From contig NC_089429.1 in NCBI RefSeq assembly GCF_026210795.1, positions 1,550,001 through 1,614,000 on the forward strand: a stretch of DNA of 64,000 bases. The letters are read 5' to 3'. This document shows, one piece after another, positions 1 to 10,867 of the stretch. Within the stretch, counting starts at the first letter, position 1. Every line of letters begins with the position of its first letter. The notes beneath the pieces were generated by a model. The model made no database searches. It was given only the letters and a program-made list of their open reading frames with translations, and was not told the DNA's origin. Origin of the DNA: Rhizophagus irregularis. Its lineage: Eukaryota; Glomeromycota; Glomeromycetes; Glomerales; Glomeraceae. The position numbers and the translations under genes were made by a program.

Positions 1-204
1 TATAAAAAAAATCTAAGAAAAAGTATTAATCATACTCGGGTTATTATAAATGTACCTATGTGGAACCAATATCGATGTATGTGGAGAAGAACACGTGGAT
101 TCGGGTCTACATATGTGGATATAAAAAAAATCTAAGAAAAAGTATTAATCATACTCGGGTTATTATAAATGTACCTACGTGGAACCAATATCAATGTATG
201 TGGA
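1..204. repeat. 119-bp tandem duplication
   Basis: The block starting at 1 recurs at 120 with a 119-bp offset. The second copy keeps the A-rich start, the CATACTCGGG core and the ATGTACCTA(T/C)GTGG segment, then breaks off near 204. No reading frame is evident. The array may continue left of the window. Confidence 0.85.
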
Positions 205-210
205 TTAGAG

Positions 211-312
211 TCTAAAATAGTACGTGAAACAAATATCGATCAGGGTCTAAAATAGTACGTGAAACAAATATCGATCAGGGTCTAAAATGGTACGTGGAAC
301 AAAGATCGAAAC
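211..312. repeat. 35-bp tandem repeat, three copies
   Basis: TCTAAAATAGTACGTG starts at 211 and 246, and a variant with TGG for TAG starts at 281, giving an exact 35-bp period. The third copy decays after about 305. The block follows directly on the 119-bp duplication and shares its (A)CGTGRAAC wording, so both may derive from one ancestral satellite. Confidence 0.85.
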
Positions 313-677
313 CGCAGAAAAACACGATATATTTTAAAAGTATCCAAAAATTTTCAGTAAAATAAACATAAAATATAAAAACCAATAAATTAAAGCCCGT
401 CGGCAAATTTTTTGATAAATCTGATTAAATCCTGATGCGAATACTAAAAAAGTATACATATGTAGTTATTCAGTAAAATTCGAAGCGGATATCACATATA
501 CGTACCAGGGACGATGATTTTTTGTTGTGATAAAATTTATAAAATATGTTTGTAATAAACTAGTATTTTGATTTTGTTTATTGGTGATATTTTGTTGGTT
601 AATTAGCTTAATAAAGCAAAAAATATGAAAAAAAAACTAAATTAACAAAAAACTAGCTGTAAGTAAGAATCAAGATG
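313..677. other. AT-rich stretch, no gene seen
   Basis: Nothing codes convincingly here. It lies between the left-hand tandem repeats and the hAT fragment. Confidence 0.5.
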
Positions 678-893
678 CTGAAGTCGTGGTCAATAAAGGG
701 GAAAATAGGCAAATTTTTTTGTTGAAAAAAATCGAGAGTATGAACAAATTCTTTTGAAAAAGGTGAAATAAAATGAAAAATGGTAGTAATTACTACCCTG
801 ATGGTAATTACCCCTTTGTTGATTATCTTGTAAAATAGCATGAATTTTCGCTATTTTTTTCATTTCTGGTATTAACTCGCAATTCAGCTTCAT
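678..893 (-). pseudogene. hAT transposase fragment
   Basis: Read leftward, about 25 codons near 681-757 give LDFFQQKNLPIFPFID. This closely matches LDFFQQENKPMFPFIE inside the complete hAT transposase of this window (near 21430-21470). Upstream on the same strand, in a different frame, is another short open piece (MKLNCELIPEMKKIAK...). No BED finger, catalytic residues or dimerisation region are present, so this is a decayed internal fragment of a related but not identical hAT copy. The hAT assignment rests only on similarity to the in-window element. Confidence 0.6.
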
Positions 894-1368
894 ATAATCT
901 TTAGCATAAAAAATCAGTCGAAACTAAGAATTCCACCGTGTTGCATTAGGTAACGGAATTTTACGTGGTGATGCAATTCCATGTTCTTTTAAGTGAACTG
1001 TGTACGTCTTCGTGTAGGAGCATTAATAAAAACGTTCTTTATATCTTGCAGAAAGCTTTTTAGATGTTAAATTGGGAAAAGTCTCGCTGAAAAAAAAATT
1101 TTTTTATTAGTAAAGACAGGTAAGATTCAAAGATTAAGATTATCATGAACTATACCCGATTTATGCGCACAACATGGCGCATGTATAACTGAGCATAACA
1201 CTTTTCATATAAGCCGCAGAATTAGCGTATAATTTTAACTTTACCGAATATTTCCGAGTTCTTTAAATTTTGCTAAGTGTCCCAACCTTTTTGAAAAATC
1301 CGAAGGCATCCGGTTTATTCATATCTAATCCGGATTTAAAAATAAATCCGGTTTGAAACTCTAGGTGC
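894..1368. other. Intergenic, nothing recognised
   Basis: AT-rich sequence without a supported gene between the hAT fragment and the 50-bp satellite. Confidence 0.5.
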
Positions 1369-1719
1369 GAAGGATTTCGAGCGTAATATTTCGTAACGAT
1401 TCCGGTACGTAAAACTTGCGAAGGATTTCGAGCGTAATATTTTGTAACGATTCCGGTACGTAAATTTTCGAAGGATTTCGAGCGTAATATTTCGCAACGA
1501 TTACGGTACGTAAATTTTCGAAGGATTTCGAGCGTAATATTTTGTAACGATTCCGGTACGTAAATTTTCGAAGGTTTCGAGCGTAATATTTCGCAACGAT
1601 TACGGTACGTAAATTTTCGAAGGATTTCGAGCGTAATATTTCGTAACGATTCCGGTACGTAAATTTTCGAAGGATTTCGAGCGTAATATTCCGCAACGAT
1701 TACGGTACGTAAAATTTGC
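1369..1719. repeat. 50-bp satellite, seven copies
   Basis: GAAGGATTTCGAGCGTAAT recurs near 1370, 1421, 1471, 1521, 1571 (one base shorter), 1620 and 1670, a 49-51 bp period. Each unit holds CGATT(C/A)CGGTACGTAAA. Copies alternate between a CGTAACGATTCC type and a CGCAACGATTAC type, which suggests amplification as a two-unit higher-order repeat. Two overlapping minus-strand frames stay open across the array because the unit happens to lack stops there; I do not call a protein. Confidence 0.9.
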
Positions 1720-1894
1720 AAAAGTATATGCTATAATATTCCGGAAGTTTATGATACCCGTAAACTTACGTATGTTTACTCCGTAAATTTACGGACATCG
1801 TAACTTACGTAATATTATGCCCGATTAAATTTGCTGATGACTACTTCGAACAATAGCAAGAAAAGTTCGCGCAATGGTAGATCAAGTAGTAGAA

Positions 1895-2250
1895 TATAAG
1901 GATTTTAATATACCGTATCTATTATTCACAGTAAAATACGTTATAAACGTATGATTTAATATACCGTATCTATAGCAGAAATGAATGATACGTTATAGAC
2001 GTATGAATTTAATATACCGTATCCATATTTTGCGAACAGTATACAAAATACCGATATACAGTAGAAAGATATTTATACAATATACGTTACAAATGTATGA
2101 AATTAAAATACCGTATCATACAGTCTATTCACCGTATACTTTGTTACATTTTTTATTATTGGCATTTTGCGAACAGTATACATAATACTGATGTGCAGTA
2201 TATAAAATTGCGAACAGTATCAAAGATGCGAATATACAGTATATAAACAG
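1895..2250. repeat. Diverged repeats around ATACCGTATC and GCGAACAGTATA
   Basis: AATATACCGTATC(T/C)AT occurs near 1910, 1957 and 2010, with weaker copies to 2110. GCGAACAGTATA occurs near 2029 and 2169, and a shorter form near 2208. Interspersed are ACGTTATAAACGTATGA-like near-palindromes. Spacing is irregular (about 47-70 bp), so this is an old satellite-like patch. Confidence 0.65.
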
Positions 2251-2660
2251 TGTGCATATTTTTTATAGGGTGGGTGTGTAACACTGGTGTAAAGATGTAT
2301 GTAAAGAATATGTATAATGCTTTTTTTTTAAAAAAAAATAGGCAGAAACATTATCAATTGTTCTTAAAAAAAAAAAATCTTTTTTTTAATACAATATTCG
2401 AAGTACAAAAAAGGAATACAAAAGGAGTTTTCATCTATTTTTAAATTACACAGCCATCTTAAAATGACAGGAATATTTGTGTACAAATTATTCCGAATAA
2501 AGATAAATCAAAATTTTTTAGCTTATAAAATCTGAAACATAAATTTTATGCAGTGTGAAAAAAAAAAAAGTATTTTAGTTTTTAATTTTTATAAATCTTG
2601 TATAGTGTAAAAAAAAAGTGTTTATTTTTTATAAATTGTGAAAAAAAAGTATCATCAGGA
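2251..2660. other. Poly-A/T-rich stretch, no gene seen
   Basis: Homopolymer-rich sequence; short open frames are explained by A runs. It leads into the motif cluster that precedes the CACTA-like transposase. Confidence 0.5.
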
Positions 2661-2671
2661 AGTCACGGGAA

Positions 2672-2815
2672 AAATGTTCATCAAATGTACATCAGTCACT
2701 TGATGTACATCATAAAGAAACGCTGAACATCGGACCCTGCAATGTACTACCGATGTCACAACATTCGATGTGCATCACCTAAATTTAATGTTCATTAACG
2801 ATGTACATTATTTTA
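2672..2815. repeat. Clustered GATGTRCATC-type motif upstream of the transposase
   Basis: Copies and near-copies of an about 10-bp motif lie in both orientations within about 140 bp: TGTTCATCA, ATGTACATCA, GATGTACATC, CGATGTCAC, CGATGTGCATCA and CGATGTACAT. CACTA transposons are known to carry subterminal arrays of short repeats bound by a helper protein, and this cluster sits just 5' of a Tnp2-type transposase. I could not find a convincing CACTA terminus or target duplication, so the assignment is an inference. Confidence 0.5.
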
Positions 2816-2968
2816 AGATAATAAACATCATATCAATATTTTATTATTTATGTTAATATGTCAATGTTAAATATTATTGAATAATAAATTATTTTATTAA
2901 ATTACATTATAACAATCTATACTAAAGTCTACTATAAAATCTATACTACTTAACTGATTGGGAAAAAA

Positions 2969-5900
2969 ATGTCGAATAATAAAGTATTATGTATATGTTC
3001 CAAATGTAAAAAAAAAGGATCAGATAATATTGGTAAATATGTGCATCCTACTACCAAATGGAGACATATTAAAAATGCAAAAAAGAATTATAATTTTAGC
3101 GACAACGATGATGATAGCGACGATGATAGCGATGATGATAATAATAATAACGATTATAACGACGATAATAACGATAACGATAATGATAATAATAATAACG
3201 ACCATGACAACGACTACGATGATGATAACGATCACGATGACGACCACGATAATGATGGCGATAATGATGATAATAATAACGACTACGATGATAATAATTA
3301 TGATGATAATGATGTAGAATATAAACAGTAAGTATTAAGGAGAATATTTCTGTTATTCGTTAATTAATAATGATTATTAAATGTTTTATATTATATTTTA
3401 ATTGTAATGATGATAGGAGGAATGAATTTGATAATAGATCTTCAAGATCTCCTACTCCCGTTCTCATGGTAATTGATGATGACAATCAAGAACACCATGA
3501 CAATGAATCTTGACAATTCTGATGAAAAAGCAGAATCATCAACTGCAACTGAAATTGAATCTTATGAAAGTTTATATGATTCTTTTGATGATAATAATAC
3601 GTTTGAAGTATTACAAAAAGGACTATATAGTAGCGATAACGAATCATCTGATGACGGTATTAATTTAACAGAAGGTAATATACGCAATATTTATTTATTT
3701 ATTTAAAATTATTTATTATTAATGCAAATACATATTATTTGTAGGGTCTAATATTGTAGGGTCTAATATTAATAGTATTAATGATGAAGTTGCTAGAGGT
3801 TTACGTCTTCTTGAAGTAAAAAATTGACGAAATATTACTGATGCAGCCTTTAAAGAAATTGTTACTGCAGCTAGTGGTAATTTTACAAGTCAATATACGC
3901 TAATAAAAACACTTAAAAATATAGTTCCTATTAAACCAATTTGGGTTGATATGTGCATAAATTCATGCTGCGCTTTTACTGGTAATTTGGAAACATTAAA
4001 TAAATGTACCTATTGTAAAGCTGACCGTTATCAAGAAGGAGGACGACCAAGAGCACAAGTAGCATATTTTTCAATTCAGAATCGATTTAAAATTCAATAT
4101 CAAGATCCAACACGCGCAAAACAATTACGTTATCGTTCTGAATATATTACCAGAGAAGATGATGGTGCTATTGGCGATGTATTTGACGGCTCACAATATA
4201 AATATCTATCCCAAAAGGGATATTTTCAAGACGATCGTGATATTGCACTTTTAGGTTCTGTTGACGGTTATCAACTATTCAAACAAAAATGTGATGATTG
4301 TTGGATAGTTTTATTTATTAATGCTAATTTGCCACCCCATCAACGTGTAAAAAAAGAAAATTTACTTATTACTTCAATCATCCCGGGTCCTAAAGCTCCA
4401 AAAAATTTTAATTCTTTTATGAAACCAATAGTTGAAGAATTATGCTTATTAAATGGTAATTTTAATTACATACATTATGATAAAACTTAATGATAAAAAA
4501 AATATATTAAAAATAATTGTAAATTTGTAAATTTGTAGATGGTGTTGAATGCTATGATGGTGCTACGAATGAGAATTTCCTCTTAAAAGTTACGGTACTT
4601 TCCTGGTCTGGAGATACTCCCGGATTGTCAAAACTTGCTTGCTTAACTGGACATAATTCATACATGGCATGTCGTTACTGTGATCTTTATGGAATATATA
4701 ATAATCATGTATATTATCCTACAACACCACCACCATCAATTGAAACATATAAAACTTATAATCCATCAGATTTACCAAAAAGAACTCATAGAGATTATAT
4801 GATAAGAATTGAACAAATAACGACAATACCGCCATCAAGAACACGCGATACATTAATTTCTGATTTAGGTAAATAATAAATCTATTGCAACATAATTTTT
4901 TTTACTATAAAATTAATAATTATTATTTTGAAATAGGTGTTACAGGACGTAGTGTTTTATTAGAAATAGAAACAACTCGATTTCCTACATGTTTTCCAAT
5001 AGATATTATGCATTTGTTTTATGAAAACATCGCATTATATATGTTAAAACATTGGATGGGTTGTTTTTTTAAAGATTCTATTCTTAATGATCAGCCATAT
5101 GTAATTAACAACAAACAATGGACTGAGATTGGGATTGAAATGGAAACCGTAAGAAAATCCATTCCAACTGATTTTGGTCGACCACCATGAAATATCTTAC
5201 ATCACCATAATGGTTACAAAGCAGAGGAGTGGGCTTCATGGATAACCTTATATTCTTTACCTTTATTAAAAGATCATTTGCCGGCAAATTATCTTAAAGG
5301 TTGGTCCTTTTTTGTTAAAGCTGTTCAGCTTTGTCAAAAACGAGTATTATCTTTACATGATCAAGAAGAAATAAGGAAATTATTATTGCTATTTTATCAA
5401 CATTATGAACGGTATATATATTACAACATTTATTTTATTTATTGAATTATTGTTCTTTTATTAAAATAATATTATTTTTAGTTATTATTATCAGTTTTTG
5501 GCTGTCCGACTAAGTGTAATGAAAGTATGCTTTCATTATATTTTACATGTTGCTGATAGTATTCAGGATACTGGACCATGTTGGTCAACATGGCAGTTTC
5601 CTATGGAACGTACTTGTGGAATGTTACAACCGCTAGCAAAATCACGCCTCCATCCATATAAAAATCTAACAAACAATGTATATTTATTAGAATTATTTAA
5701 TAATTTGTGTTATTTTAGAAAATTTTATGACCAGATCTTTCCTCCTATATCTGATAAAAAATATAAAGAGCACTTGGTTTATACAAATGAGAATTATGAA
5801 GAAGAATTTCAATGGCCTTCTAAACCATATACTCTTACATTCCAAGAAGTTAAAAAAATAAAAGATCATTTATGTGTAATAGATGATCGTGCATCAGAAA

Positions 5901-6490
5901 TGCGATTAAATGTATGTATTATTTTATTTTATGTTATTTTATTTTCAATTTTAAAATTAAATATTGACTAATATTTACATTTTTTACATTTTTTAGGATT
6001 TTAAAACCAACGGAACAAAATTTGGTTGTTTAATAACTTCCGATGGTCGAGTAATTGGGTCAGAATGGATACGTAGAAATAAAGACTGGGCACGAATTAA
6101 TTACACTGTTTTGGTTAGTATTTAATGCAATATAATCATTTATTAATTTTGTAAATTAATTTTGTAAGTTTTATTTAATAATTTTCATTTTAGACCCGTT
6201 TAGAAATTGACAAATGGGCTCACTTACCAAGTGCAATCCCAGAATTCGTAACTAAATCATTTTACGCCCAGGTTAATTATTATTTTTTATACGGGTATAT
6301 GGATCAGAAAATAATGCTAGCGAACGTAACATGGACAAATGAAGTTAATGAAGATTCATTAGGTACAACTTCCTTTGTAGGTGATGGTTCTACACAATTT
6401 ATTGATGTTACTGCAATCAATAGATGTGTAGGTTTTATGAAATTGGGACGTAAAACATATATTATTGATAAGGAATGTATGGAAGAATAG
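2969..6490 (+). pseudogene. CACTA/En-Spm-type transposase (Tnp2 family), degenerate
   Basis: Spliced reading joins many short exons across introns such as 3328-3417, 4456-4538, 4869-4936 and 5412-5481. The N-terminus has a CxxC-containing start followed by an Asp/Asn-rich stretch. Next come Tnp2 signatures: a CxxC finger (NKCTYCKADRY, near 4000), a CWIVLFINANLPPHQR to LITSIIPGPKAPKN block (near 4310-4400), a GLSKLACLTGHNSYMACRYC finger region (near 4625) and FPIDIMHLFYENIALYM (near 4996). A segment with FPMERTCGMLQ (near 5597) matches the downstream family region. Lesions: a shift near 3500 between two acidic frames, an in-frame TGA near 3827, and a TGA at 5188-5190 after RPP with the same frame continuing. 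TGA at 5188 could be a decayed CGA. The C-terminus runs through the last GT-like site to 6490. Family call is strong; function is probably lost. Confidence 0.8.
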
Positions 6491-7081
6491 AAATAAACAA
6501 TTTAATTAAAAATTGTCAAATAATCTGAAATTGTATTACGCGCGATGTGTATATCGGATTTCTTAAATAAAACTTTCTTAAATAAAACTGTAGGGAAAAT
6601 TCTTATTAGTTCTTTTTGTATTGTAAATTTTATAACGCCCTATATTATACGTAATTTCAATCTAATAAAATTAGAAATAAACGTCTGCCTTACTTACCGT
6701 TAAAATCTGAATAAGTATTTGCAATAGTTCTCAAATAAGTATAGAATTCTTTACCGATATCTGGACTAATAACAGACGTATTTATTATAACAGACTGCAT
6801 AGACGACGTATTGTAATGTATTATAATAACGTTTATAAATAAAATTGTTTATAGTTAAATATAACAATTAGGCAGGCATTCATTTGGCCAATTTAGCCTT
6901 TATAATAAAAATCGCGTTAATATTATAGCAATGATAATAATATAAAAATTTTTTTTATTAAAATGAATAATATTAATTAATTAATTATTAAAACGTTAAT
7001 ATATACTAAGCAATAAGCAAATAATTATAATGATATGAAATTAATTAATAACATCAAGCCTCGCAATTTAATTAACATTAA
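6491..7081. other. Intergenic, no gene seen
   Basis: AT-rich; probably holds the 3' flank of the CACTA-like element, but I see no mirror of the 5' GATGTRCATC motif cluster beyond one GATGTGTAT near 6545. Confidence 0.45.
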
Positions 7082-7883
7082 TCAATCATCGTCGATTTCC
7101 CAAATTGCGAGGCTTGCGAGACTTGATTGAGAACCTCCTTCTTCTTCTTCAAATATTTGAACCACTTCTTGTTCCTGATCCTGCTGTTGCTGTTGCTGTT
7201 GCCTTTGTAATTTTTGATCTTGTAATTTTTGATCCTGATCCTCCTAATTCTGATCTTGATCCTGCTGCTGTTGTTGTTGGCTAAGTAATTTTTTTTGATT
7301 TTGATCTTGATCCTGATTCTGATCCCGATCCCGATACTGCCGATTCTGATCCCGCTGCTGTTGCTGTTGTTGTGTTTGTGACCGTTGCCGTTGCAATTGT
7401 GTTTGTGACCGTTGGAATTGCAATCCTAAAAATATTATTTAGAATTTAATATTATTTAGAATTTAAAAAAGAAATTAAAACACTTTACAAGATGATAAAA
7501 AGTTAATACTTGATTTTTTCCAAAACCGATCTCTGAACTCTACATGATATCTTTCTCCGTTTCTTGTTTGTTTTCCTCTCGGGTCCCTCTTTAAAAATAA
7601 TTCCATTAACTAGAAAGATTATGTAAATTAGTGAAGAGATAAGAGATAAATAACAGTATAGTATTGTATAATATTGAATATTTACACGGCAATCCTTTAC
7701 GATGCCATGGAATTTTTCAGAAGCCTGGCGCCCTGTATAACTAGTTCAAAATCTCTGATTTATTTTTCCGGCGGTCGAGGTCCACCACGATCGTTTACAA
7801 CTCCCCCCACCGAGGGAGTGGTAATGATCATTACCTTCTTTTCTTTCGTCAATCAACATCCTAACTTCGTCATCGGTCCACAT
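7082..7883 (-). pseudogene. Myb/SANT-like (trihelix-type) protein with Gln-rich tail, two in-frame stops
   Basis: Three exons read leftward: 7686-7883, 7510-7609 and 7425-7082, joined by GT-AG introns in consistent phases (0, then 1). Exon 1 begins MWTDDEVRMLIDERKEGND, with the Trp/acidic start of a Myb/SANT-like helix, then a second Trp-rich helix (RSWWTSTAGKINQRF) and TSYTGRQASEKFHGIV. Exon 2 gives ERYHVEFRDRFWKK, the third aromatic helix. Exon 3 is mostly Gln/Asp/Arg and ends in IDDD. A TGA at 7746-7748 and a TAG at 7244-7246 interrupt an otherwise continuous frame. The domain resembles DNA-binding proteins accompanying Harbinger-type transposons and fungal trihelix factors; which applies is unknown. 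A conserved frame broken only by stops suggests recent decay or readthrough. Confidence 0.7.
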
Positions 7884-8066
7884 TTTTAAACAATTAAAAT
7901 TGAAATTTTTTTTGAAAAAAAAAATTTGAAATAATTATTTTTTTTTAAAAAAAAAAATGAGGAAATGAGGAAATTTTTAAACAATTAAAATTGAAATTTT
8001 TTTTGAAAAAAGAAAATTTGAAATAATTATTTTTTTTTAAAAAAAAAAAAATGAGGAAATGAGGAA
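7883..8066. repeat. 91-bp tandem duplication
   Basis: TTTTTAAACAATTAAAATTG begins at 7883 and again at 7974. Each copy ends in the same ATGAGGAAATGAGGAAA phrase. It lies immediately upstream of the Myb-like start codon, so it would fall in that gene's promoter or leader. Confidence 0.85.
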
Positions 8067-9338
8067 AACGAATGAATTTGATTTAATTTTTTTTTTCATA
8101 AATTAAATAATACTTACTTGTTAATGATGTAATAAATATCAATAAATAAAAGTCTAATTAATAATAATATTACTTATTAATGATGTAATGAATTACTACT
8201 CTGATTGATCAAATTGAATTACTCAATGTTTATGTATAATTCTGTGATTTTACCCGTGACTCACCCGCGATAATATAATACTTATAATATACTGAACACC
8301 CGCGATTCACCCGCGACTCACCCGTGACTCATTCGCAACATTACTAAACACTTTGATGTAAGACACTATACTATTATCGTGAGATTGATCAACAGTTAGA
8401 TGATTAAATCATAACCATCTCTTATAAAAAAATTACACAAATTTGAACCTTTTTTTTTATCAATTGACAAAAAGAATTTAATCACTAATACTTTATTAAC
8501 AGTCAACAGGTGCCTCATTTCGAATGGTATGTGATTACAAAATGATGACCTAATACTCAACAGCGGCCTCAATATCAAAGACATTCGAATGGTATGTGAT
8601 TACAAAATATGAATTTACCTCGCGAACCCACACAAAGAAGCAGTTCTTTAGAAAATGTGGCTAGACAATTCAACGATTTTAGTTTTTACAAAATGTAATA
8701 CTTCACAACTAAAACTAAATGTACAAGCGACCACTAGCCTACCAATACTAAACAGAACAGAATGTAACAAAATGCTTTGGTTAATTATTTTTTTGCGCCA
8801 TTGATTTTTTAAATGGCTATTGCTATATATATATATTTTATGTTTATTGTTGCGCCATTAAATGTATTGCGCCATTAAATGTATTAAATGGTTATATAGT
8901 ACTATTATTTCATAATTGTATTATTTATTTATTTATTTATTTTATTTCATAATTGTATTATTTCACAATTGGATTTCTTATATGGCGATATGCAAAATTG
9001 CATGTGATATTTTAATAACTTTTGTATTCTGCAGTTAGCCCATTATTTTACTTATATGGTTAAATTTATTATGCTCTCAATCTTAGATTATCAATTATTG
9101 CGCTAAAATTTTCTAAAAAATACTATAAAATAATGGACTATTCCCTAATTTAGAAATTTACCATAATTTTTGAAATTTTTCCATACAAAAAAAAAAAAAA
9201 AATTTCCCATGATTTTTAAATTCTTTTCGTATAAAAAAAATTTTTTTTACCTCCTTAAAAAAAAAATTGGCAAGTCTCTCACCTTCCTCCTCGCCTCTCA
9301 CCTTCTTCTCCTCGCTTTAATATTTTTTTTTTAAAAAA
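8067..9338. other. Intergenic with small repeats
   Basis: No gene is supported. A cluster of CACCCGYGAYTCA phrases lies near 8250-8335. ATTCGAATGGTATGTGATTACAAAAT occurs twice, near 8519 and 8583, about 64 bp apart (written here only to identify it: key core GGTATGTGATTAC). An ATTT microsatellite lies near 8920-8945. Confidence 0.5.
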
Positions 9339-10166
9339 ATGAATAATAATAACAATAATCCTAATAATAACAATAATCCACTTCTTAATGCTCATCAAAC
9401 AACTATACGGGAGTTTAAAGAAGGAATTAATTCTATACATAAAATGACGGTTAACGCTATCATTAATAACTTGCAGTAAGTAAAATAATTGATAAAAGAA
9501 AAGAAAAAAACCTTTAATTATAATCATAATTTTAAATACATTTTTTGGACTTGTAATAAACAGACTACCAGTGCCTCCAGTATTTGGAAGTAGAACGTCT
9601 ACGTTTAGCTTGTTCACAACACCTTCGTTTGGAGTACCCTCATTCGGAGTACCTTCGTTCGGTGCACCCTCGTTCAGAATAGGTAATAAATTTTATTATT
9701 TTATATAAAATATATATTTAACAACTTATAAAATAACTTCTATTTCTATTATATTATTATAGCTGCGGCAAGAGCAGCAACAATAGCAGCAATGACCACA
9801 GCAGCAACAACAACACCAACACCAACCGCACCAACAACAACAAGTGCACTAATACTAGCTGCACCAACACTACCAACCACATCAACAACCACATCAACAA
9901 CCACATCAACAACCGCATCAACAACCGCATCAACAACACCACCAATACCAACCGCATTAACAACTACATCAACAACCGCATTAACAACCGCATCAACAAC
10001 CGCATCAACAACACCACCAATACCAACCGCATTAACAACTACTGCTGCATCAACCGCAACAACAGCAGCTATTGCAACAACAACAATAGCAGCAGCAATA
10101 ACAACAACATATCACCAGTCATCAATTCCATCATACTGGCCTTTACAGCAGCAGCAGCAGCAACAG

Positions 10167-10246
<80 letters not shown>

Positions 10247-10555
10247 GCAGCAGCAACGGCAACGGCAGCAGCAACGCCAGCAGCGTATGCAGCGCCGACA
10301 GCGCGAATGTTTTGAATCAACGGGTAATAAAATTTATTAATTTAATGTAAAAGTAAATTTTATAAATTATTTAATAATAAAATTTTTAAATTAATAAAAA
10401 TAGGAGCTGTTTGCTATTATTGTAATGATAATCATTACATCTTCGCTTGTACTCAAATACCGAAAGAGTACAAAGGCCGTTGCGTTAATTGCTGGGCGGA
10501 CGATCATATGGTTATGAGTTGTAATAATGTTAAAATAAGAGAGCCTTGGCTCTAA
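9339..10555 (+). CDS. Four-exon protein: Asn-rich start, FG-like motifs, Thr/Ala-rich stretch, polyQ, two zinc knuckles
   Basis: Exons 9339-9475, 9564-9682, 9763-10323 and 10404-10555 join in phase through GT-AG introns to give exactly 323 codons (322 aa). Domains in order: Asn-rich start (about 1-13); a short hydrophilic helix; SFG(V/A)P repeats in exon 2 (about 65-83), reminiscent of nucleoporin FG motifs but too few to call one; a Thr/Ala/Ser/Pro stretch (about 88-200); polyQ (about 215-255); then Arg/Gln. The C-terminus holds CYYCNDNHYIFAC (C-X2-C-X3-H-X4-C, one residue short) and CVNCWADDHMVMSC, an exact C-X2-C-X4-H-X4-C zinc knuckle. Zinc knuckles usually bind single-stranded nucleic acid, so an RNA-binding, phase-separating protein is plausible. 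No lesion is seen. I do not recognise the gene. Confidence 0.75.
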
Positions 10556-10649
10556 ATTTTTTAATTTTTTAACTTTTTTCTAATCTTTTTAATTTTTTAA
10601 GTTAGATTAAAAATTATTTTCTGAATCATGTTATGTTCTTGAACATTTT

Positions 10650-10867
10650 TCCGATTGGGGTCGGATAATAAAAGATTAATTAAAATATTCGATTGGGGTC
10701 GAATATTTTTCTTTTTTTGATTGGGGTCAGATATTAATCTTTTAAAAAATGTTCGATTACTATTTTTTTTTTGTCCGATCGATTGGGGTCGAATTAATTT
10801 TTGATTACTATTTTTTTTTGTCCGAGTCGGATTAATTTTTTTAAAAAACGTTCGATTGGGGTCGAAC
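10650..10867. repeat. Array of five hairpins with invariant TTGGGG loop
   Basis: Inverted repeats around an identical TTGGGG loop lie at 10650-10665 (TCCGA/TCGGA arms), 10682-10709 (11-bp perfect arms ending TTCGA/TCGAA), 10718-10729 (TGA/TCA), 10779-10792 (TCGA arms) and 10850-10867 (GTTCGA/TCGAAC). Arms differ between copies by paired changes that keep base pairing (C-G to T-A, A-T to G-C). The array starts 95 bases after the stop of the zinc-knuckle gene, so it may lie in its 3' UTR or just beyond. Extra partial copies (TTCGATTACTATTTTT, GTCCGAGTCGG) are interspersed. Confidence 0.8.

Noticed and set aside
1263-1721. Two long minus-strand frames (152 and 111 aa) with RNITLEILRKFTYRN repeats
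   Set aside because: They translate the 50-bp satellite; the unit is not a multiple of three in a way that keeps one peptide, and both frames are open only because the unit lacks stops.
2958-3317. Met/Ile/Thr-rich alternative frame over the acidic start of the CACTA gene
   Set aside because: It is a frame shadow of GAY/AAY repeats; the Asp/Asn frame begins with a CxxC segment and continues into the Tnp2 exons.
9757-10320. Minus-strand Leu/Val and Ala/Val-rich frames opposite the zinc-knuckle gene
   Set aside because: They mirror the polyQ and Thr/Ala codons of the plus-strand gene; the plus strand has spliced, phased exons and zinc knuckles.
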